Source of the DNA: Varroa destructor
Lineage: Eukaryota > Arthropoda > Arachnida > Mesostigmata > Varroidae
Reading direction: 5' to 3'
Length of the DNA: 64,000 nucleotides
Assembly (NCBI RefSeq): GCF_002443255.2
Contig: NW_019211456.1
Coordinates: forward strand, 51,768,486 to 51,832,485
Shown piece by piece: positions 57,922 to 64,000 of the stretch. Numbering within the stretch: the first letter of the stretch is position 1; every line of letters starts with the position of its first letter. The position numbers were made by a program, and so were the translations under genes. The notes below the pieces were generated by a model, which made no database searches, was not told the DNA's origin, and was given only the letters and a program-made list of their open reading frames with translations.

Positions 57922-60900
57922 CTGAAAAGCGAACCAAAGTTAGTTAACATGTGAATTTAAAAAATAATCGAAGAATCTCTGTAGCGTATAAGGGAACACA
58001 TAAAACTACTCAACCGGTCAAAATCCTTACTTAACAAACGGAGCGCGCTTAGTATTAAGGTAAAGCTAAAACAACGCTACTGAATGCCTTTGCTTTTTAC
58101 CTATTTTATGGTAAAAGCTCTATGTGTCATACAAGTAATATTATAAAATATATAGGTATAGTGGCGTAAAGAACCCAGCACCCCCAAAACAACTTGTATT
58201 AGGAATACTGCCATAGATTGACAGTATGGATTCAATTCCTACTCTTGTCCTCTCGACCTTAAAAAAAGCCCGACTATTTTCAAAACCGATCAAACTTGTT
58301 GAACGGCTTCGGAAAACTTACAATATAGAAGATGCGTGTTACAAAAAAAAAGGTGTACTAGACCACAATCTAAGGCTTGACTCTGTGGTAACATGGAAAA
58401 ACAGAAAAACAGAGGCATACGATTCCGAGCTAAGCGGCTCAAAATGTTTATTAAATGTGTGCGTGCTGCTGTGGAATCGTTTCGGTTTTAAAACCAATGT
58501 TCCCGGAACATCATAAGCCTCACACTTCATATCCTCCCGCGAGATAAAGCTGAAGTGATTACAAAATTGTGTGCACTGAACAAGTCATTACCATTTTCTA
58601 CATATTTGACATGAAAGAACCACGTGCAATGCAAATAGAAATCGGAATTTATGTGAAGCAACAGACGTATCTTAAGCAGCCTTTTATAGGCTTGAAGTTG
58701 TCACCCCAAAGGCATTGTGCCTGTTAGGAACAACAGCCCAGAGAATGACGGTATGTACTTTGAACGCAGGTGCTAAATATGATGCACGTATAGAAAATTT
58801 CTGGGTGGCGCAACTTTTTTGCAAAACTGATACACATTTTGATAATAGCAGCTATTTTGGAAATTAAAAATGGGTTATCTGTAGGGTGTCTCAAAAAGAT
58901 TCAAGAAAACTCACACCCATAGACAACTACAGTATGTTTCATTAATATCTATATGCAAGTTGTTAAACAAGAGCTTTTTGTTTTCTTTTTTGAAGTTTCT
59001 AGGGGATACATGAAAGCCGATGAAAGCTGAATTTTGCTTAATTAAGAAGCTATACCTAAATAGTGTTTACCTCTAAAGCGTCAACAACTCAATCCGAATA
59101 AATCTGCGCTAACTAAAGTTCCTCTCTTGCTCACTAGAAATACCGGCACTCATATGTCTTTCAAGCAACATGCGTAATATACCACAATGTTGAATGATAC
59201 CATTTCAACAACAACACTAACAAGCAGGATTTCTGCAGTAAAGAGCGAAAGAAAAAGACAATCAATATTTCTCCTCGTGTTCGATTACTCCAGACTGCTC
59301 AATATCGAGCCTTTACCCTGACAGGTCTTTGAAACCATGCTGCACAATTGTGCCGATATATAAACTAGAACGAGCAGCTAGAAGTCCTGTGATGATATCC
59401 TTGAATTGCTCGGTTTGTTACCCACGAGAATATATAAGCTCATCATAACGCATAGCTGAAGAAAAAACGTAAGCGACATGTTCAGTAGTCTTAATAAGGT
59501 AAATGTTACAGCAGCCTTCCCTAAAGAATTACAAGCACCTTTATCTACGAGGCGATATGAGTGTTCCTAACTTTATAGAGATGTTTCTCTCTCTTCAAAA
59601 GACAACACCATTTTTTTCAAAATGATGTTTAGTTTGTATTAACTTCCTATAAATGTGAACAGGGAGGCTATACCATTTCCCACGATGAAAGTCCACCTTA
59701 GAGCCTAATTGACGCAAAGAAGTCTGACTTTTTGTCTTTTAAGAGGTGAACGTGCGAATTCCGTTCTTGATAGCAGGCCTTACTTCAAGGTATTTGCCAT
59801 AGTCGTGTGGGACTAGTGCAAGCGTTTTCTATCTTGCACTTACTAAATTCACATTTCTTTCTAACCATGGTCCTGTGTCAATACTAGTTTAAATTTAACT
59901 ACTTTGACTGACGCAAAACGATTAACTAGCATTAAAATCAAATCAGGGTAATTATCAGATAGAAATCAACGGCATTAAAAACATCAAAGCGATGTTTGTG
60001 CTCCTCCCCTTCTATCGCTAGCGCTTAACACATTATTTAAGCTTGAAATATTATATTTGTATCTTTGAATAATCTATGGTATCCTCTTTAGTGTATAAGT
60101 ATTGTGACCCGCGAAGCACGTTTTCAGGTTCCAAAGGCACTGCTTACTCCTGTGATTCCCGTTTATGGAATCCCAAAATTGATATTGAAATCAGTTTCAA
60201 GAAACCTTGATAATGTACGTTCTTGGAATTAGTGTATAAGACATCAACATAGAAATGATTTCTGGTCAGAAAATCGGAAAAGGCACACTTATACAAATCA
60301 TGATACTAAATAATTTGCTACAGCCCCATGCTTTCTTGCAACGAAGAATCGTCTGTGCTGAAGAAATCCTACCTGATTCAACTGATAGTCGTTAAAAGAC
60401 TGCTGAGCAGAAGTGATGGCGTCTGGAGTAGGCACTCCCATGTCTCGGAGTTCTGCTGGATCCTCACCCTCAGAACACGACGCAGTTGTGTTCAATGGCT
60501 CGACTGCTTTTGAATAAACTTTATTGACAGCCTGCAAGTTTTCTTTAAACGCTGTCCAGCGTTCCTTAAGTTCTGGACTGAGTCCCTCCATGAGTTCGGT
60601 ATAAACTTCGCGGAATGCGTTCTCCGCCATTGTTTCAACGTAGTTGGCCATTAGTCTTAAATGACCATTGTAGCCAAGCTGCTCTTTAGGTTTGATAGTG
60701 TAACAATCAACGATTTTCTCAAGCAGAGCTGACTCGCCGAAGAGTTGGTCGAACAAAACGTGTTTCTGCAGTGCTGGAGTATCCTCCGTTTCATTAGCAT
60801 GCTCTGTTTCTGGAATGGTTTCAGTGATTGGATCATCCTTTCCTCCATCGGAAGCTTTTTGTGTTTTGGGAGGCGTGCAGATAGCCTGCACAATAGCGTC

Positions 60901-62337
60901 CACTTGGTTATGTAATTGGCTGCACAGTGGATAGCTAAAGAACAGATCGATTATTGACGGTAGCACGTGGAGATCCCGCAACACTGTCAAGCTGGGCTCG
61001 TCGCTGCACGACACTATTGATGCAATTAATTTGACGATTTCTAGTCGGACAAAACCGAACGTTTCTCTCTTCTCCAATGACAGATGCTCGACCAGCGAGT
61101 TCAAACGGGGAGACAGAGCCTTTAAACACTTTTGGATAGATTCTTTGGCGCGCAGTTGGTCTAGTTCGCCGAGCGTGGGCGACGACTCAGGTGGTGTTGC
61201 GTAAACGCTAAGAAAACACTGAGGGTCGACGCCAATATCTTGGAAGCTGGGCGTAGTTTTCCTGTATTGCAGGAGTGATAAAAGGACAAAGTTACTTTCG
61301 TACAGGGTCCAGGGAGAGAGTTCTTCTTTTTTTTCGGGTAAAGCGTGTCGCAAGATTTCGCTTATCGTTTCCGTCTCCTCAACAGCTGCCAAAAGGGGAT
61401 CGTTAGGACATTTATCTTGTAGGACCATTTGCTGTTCGCGGCCAACCTTGACGATCTTGCAAAGGCACTTGGTCGAGTTTGTGACAACCTGCTCGGAGTT
61501 CTCGGGGCTCAGCAGAGCAATCAGTTTCGATACGAGCTGCCCTCTAGCCAACCACTCAATGACCTGAGGACGTAACTCGGGATTATCAGTACATTCTACC
61601 AGTCGATTAATAAGATCCTTAATAGCAGAGTTATTTATATGATTCAGTAAGATGTCTACAAAAGCTGAGCTACCTGGCTGGTTTTTATCTTCTGTATTCT
61701 TTTTCTGAGTATTCACTTCTCCACAAGCTTCCTGTCCATTTGCCACAGGTTTTTCATCATCTGCTTTTTCAGTATTGTCACCCTCGGCGCTCGCCTCCTC
61801 TGACTTTATATCCGTGTTGGCAGCAGATACAGAACTTGAAACACTACTCACGTTGATTGCAGAATCTCCAACCGGAGGGTCGGTCCGATCCGGATCATAG
61901 TACTGGATGAAGTCCAGAAACTTCTCAGTTCGTTTTGTTGCGAGTAAAATGAGTAATTTACATACAAATGATGCTGTGAGGTCATTGAGGGCGTCTTCTT
62001 GTCGGAATACACCACAAACGCGCGTCAGTAGATGCGGCGTTTCAATCAATGCATCGTTAATTGCCGGCACGTCAAACGTCAGAACCTCACAGGCCGTGTT
62101 AGCCAGTTTGTACTGTTGGGTGTATTCCAATGACGGGTCAGGACCACTGATAATAAGGCCCACAAGCTCATCGAGAATATCCGGACGACAAATGAATTTT
62201 ATAAGCTTTGAAGTATGGCTACGCACCTCTTGAAAAATATCGCTTTCATTGAGAATTTCACACAGTGTGACGTCTGGTCGATCGAGCAACGTGTCAATGT
62301 GTGACTGACTGATGATGTTTTGCTTCCAGAAGGCCAT
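57220..62337 (-). CDS. PPP6R: SAPS-domain regulatory subunit of protein phosphatase 6 (PP6R), two coding exons
   Basis: Joined from 62337-60373 and 57921-57220 (minus), 2667 nt, 888 residues, the usual size of PPP6R1-3. These subunits bind PP6 catalytic subunit and direct it to substrates. MAFWKQNIISQSHIDTLLDRPDVTL matches the FWK...SSHIDTLLEREDVTL opening of the human proteins. The SAPS repeat domain spans roughly residues 1-600, with an acidic insertion at about 150-225 that human proteins lack. NDYQLNQ/VTANFFDQFGFQDDEF crosses the intron exactly as DYQMQQMTSNFIDQFGF does in PPP6R3. The acidic tail holds FDPWN, FNPWN and two WADF motifs and ends SDDEY. The donor is AATCAG/GTAGGA and the acceptor GCTTTTCAG, phase 0. 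Confidence 0.94.
57922..60372 (-). other. PPP6R: PP6R intron, nothing else seen
   Basis: Intron of 2.45 kb. The 96-codon plus-strand frame at 58226-58516 is unrecognised, and no repeat of note is present. Confidence 0.65.
60373..62337 (-). CDS. PPP6R: PP6R coding exon 1 (SAPS domain)
   Basis: ATG at 62337, 655 codons, ends in phase 0 at CAG/GTAGGA. Unspliced, the frame would continue to a stop at 60298. It contains the whole SAPS domain, the acidic insertion and a KTQKASDGGKDD...ETEH linker. A 62337 start agrees with the family N-terminus. Confidence 0.93.
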
Positions 62338-63642
62338 CTTCGGGGCCTGGTGTAACGGCGGATGCCCGCTATTCGCCCATAGAACAAGTGTAGTGAAACG
62401 TCACTGTGGTGAATCTTTATCTAGCGACACTGTGGGCTAATCTAAAGCCGCCGCTTCTCCTTCGAAGAGAGGTCCTTCTCGTATTAGTAACATTCACATA
62501 CACACACATTCACACACAGCATAGCAGCATTATATTCTTAATGGTCACAGCGCTATAAACGGGCGACTAATTCTCTCAGTCTAACCGAAACCAAAACACA
62601 GCGTTCCGTCAAATAGCCTTTAATAATCGGAAATATCCTCGAGAGTGGAGTTATGAATCAACAGTCGCAGCTCGCCCAAAATGGCGGCCCTGTGAAAACT
62701 GTGTTTGTTCGCTGTCGCCGATTGGATATATTGACTGTTTTGCCGTTCTTAGGTTAGTATGCAATACAACAATTATATACTCATCGTTTTGTGAGCTGGC
62801 CTCAACGATAGGGGCCACGGCGCAGAACTAAATGTATAACTCCGGCTGCTGCCTATAGCACAGCTATGTGTCCAGATAAAATTTCTAGTGATGATGCTTT
62901 AGAGAACATAGATATGTATTTCGTTACGAACGCTCAGATTACATATAAAGGTGTCTAATTTGTGTCCAATACCAATTTTCTACAATCGCTTCCTGCAGGT
63001 TTATCTCGCTCACTCCCAACTGGGATCAATTCGCGATTTCATAAGTGTATCGTTATTATTTGTATGCGTCGATTCATTTTATTTTATGGCGCGCGCAAAT
63101 TAGTTACTAAAATGATTACTTGTTTAGTAATTATTTACTATTTTTAAATAACATTATTTTTTTGCAAGGCTTTATTATTGCAATAAAATTTCAAGTCAGC
63201 TATACCACAGCCACACTATTCACAGAATGGTTCTCCAGGATGTAATACTTTTCGTAGGTTTATCACTCAATGGTGCACTGCTTCTAGAGTGCTGATTGAT
63301 TTAACGATATTGACGATATTACATAAGAAAATAATTACGGGTGACTTATGGTGTCACGTCAAATCGATGCGCAATTTTGGTGTTTTCGAGGAATACGATC
63401 TAATCATAATTATAATGAAACGCTGCGAATTTCTTATACAGATATAACGTATTTACTTTTCATGCGCTTTCGCTGGGTATTGTTATTCAAATGGATACCA
63501 AGTATTGCCAATATATAATTATTTATGAAGATCAATTGATACATTCATTAAAAAAATAGATCAGCATTGTGCTTAGAACCACAAGGTATATTTTATTATT
63601 TTGAGAATAAACTGTAGCCTTTTTCTTGACAGCAGGAACGCC
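62338..63642. promoter_or_regulatory. Divergent promoter region between PP6R and PAXBP1
   Basis: Head-to-head spacer of 1.3 kb between the two start codons. A YY1-type motif AAAATGGCGGC lies at 62678-62688 in a short CpG-containing stretch. A donor-like TTAG/GTTAGT has its GT at 62754 and an acceptor-like TTCTTGACAG ends at 63632, so PAXBP1 may have a spliced non-coding first exon. The stretch from about 62850 to 63600 is AT-rich with nothing recognisable. Confidence 0.5.
62678..62688 (+). promoter_or_regulatory. YY1-type motif AAAATGGCGGC
   Basis: Differs by one base from the AAGATGGCGGC form of the YY1/Pho site that marks housekeeping promoters just downstream of transcription starts. Confidence 0.5.
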
Positions 63643-63803
63643 ATGTCTATGTTCCGAAAGCCAAACCGCAAAGTCCGCCAAAGGTTGGCTCACTCTGACA
63701 GCGAGGATGAAGAGTCTCATGATTGCCTTTTAAAGACCCGTGAGGAACGTAAAAAGGAAAAGGACAAAGATGATCGAGCCAGTAATACCAAGACACTACT
63801 CAG
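63643..63803 (+). CDS. PAXBP1: PAXBP1 coding exon 1
   Basis: ATG at 63643 sits 10 bases after an acceptor-like AG (63632). It encodes the basic N-terminus and acidic serine stretch. Donor CAG/GTAAAT. Confidence 0.87.
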
Positions 63804-64000
63804 GTAAATGGAAGCTAAATTTATCTTCAATTTCTTTTTTGAACTTCCCGCGTTCCAAAAATTTTAGGATATATCAAAATAACTGCTTTTTGTTTAACTG
63901 AAGCTTTGGAGTCGGCGATGAAGAGGCTGAAGGCGGAGAAGTTTTCAAGGTAAAAAAGTCCAGCTACTCACGGCGAATCGCAAAGGAATTAGAAAAGGAG
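63643..64000 (+). CDS. PAXBP1: PAXBP1 / GCFC (GC-rich sequence DNA-binding factor family), first two exons, cut by window end
   Basis: Exon 1 is 63643-63803 and exon 2 starts at 63904 and is still open at 64000. MSMFRKPNRKVRQR matches the MFRK...RKR opening of PAXBP1, followed by SDSEDEES and a Lys/Glu-rich helix. The junction CTCAG/GTAAAT to GAAG/C restores a Ser codon (phase 2) and gives LLSFGVGDEEAEGGEVFKVK, then KKSSYSRRIAKELEKE, close to SFQDEEENEEVFKVKKSSYS of human PAXBP1. Vertebrate PAXBP1 links PAX3/7 to an H3K4 methyltransferase; members of the GCFC family are also linked to splicing. Only about 86 residues are visible. A second in-frame ATG at 63649 is possible. Confidence 0.9.
63904..64000 (+). 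CDS. PAXBP1: PAXBP1 coding exon 2 (partial)
   Basis: Acceptor TTTAACTGAAG/C at 63903. It encodes SFGVGDEEAEGGEVFKVK and SSYSRRIAKELEKE and is open to the window edge. The preceding intron is 100 bp. Confidence 0.9.

Noticed and set aside
58860..58910. GGGTGTCTCAAAAA, similar to transposon termini with a GGGTGTCCCA start
   Set aside because: No second inverted copy, target-site duplication or transposase fragment was found nearby.

Overview
This is an animal genome window, very probably from an arthropod and possibly an acarine. It has about 40 % GC by eye, long introns, many CAG/CTG, (TA)n and (CA)n microsatellites, one 100-N scaffold gap, and a Schnurri gene with the C-terminal zinc-finger triplet known from Drosophila Schnurri. 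The species is not determined.

Layout. Positions 1-25321 hold no protein gene I can support. There is a trinucleotide-rich, CpG-rich stretch (about 1100-3640), a candidate non-coding leader exon ending at a strong splice donor (5302/5303), and then about 20 kb that looks like intron or upstream regulatory DNA with several GC-rich islands. Positions 25322-46343 (+) carry schnurri (HIVEP/ZAS family). I assembled it from 14 coding exons. From exon 2 to exon 14 every junction has matching GT-AG sites and matching phase. The total is 7449 nt, about 2482 residues. The exon 1 donor and exon 2 acceptor are less certain, but the reading frame is kept under each alternative I considered. Positions 49191-50703 (-) are LRR1, the CUL2 substrate receptor, in two exons (403 residues), tail-to-tail with schnurri. 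Positions 50704-57219 hold nothing recognisable. Positions 57220-62337 (-) are a SAPS-domain regulatory subunit of protein phosphatase 6 in two exons (888 residues). Positions 63643-64000 (+) are the first two exons of PAXBP1/GCFC, cut by the window end and head-to-head with the PP6 subunit across a 1.3-kb gap that contains a YY1-type ATGGCGGC motif.

The genes are not an operon and need not work together. Schnurri is a BMP/Dpp-pathway transcriptional cofactor. LRR1 acts in CMG helicase unloading at replication termination. PP6R steers protein phosphatase 6. PAXBP1 belongs to the GCFC family.

The most interesting points are: the usual N-terminal ZAS finger pair is missing from the schnurri model; two extra C-terminal fingers are present, the last completed by a 33-nt terminal coding exon; four perfect TGACGTCA CREs cluster in 2.2 kb of schnurri intron 5; a hairpin frames the acceptor of exon 4; and the PP6R SAPS domain carries an acidic in-frame insertion with a donor-like GTGAGT.
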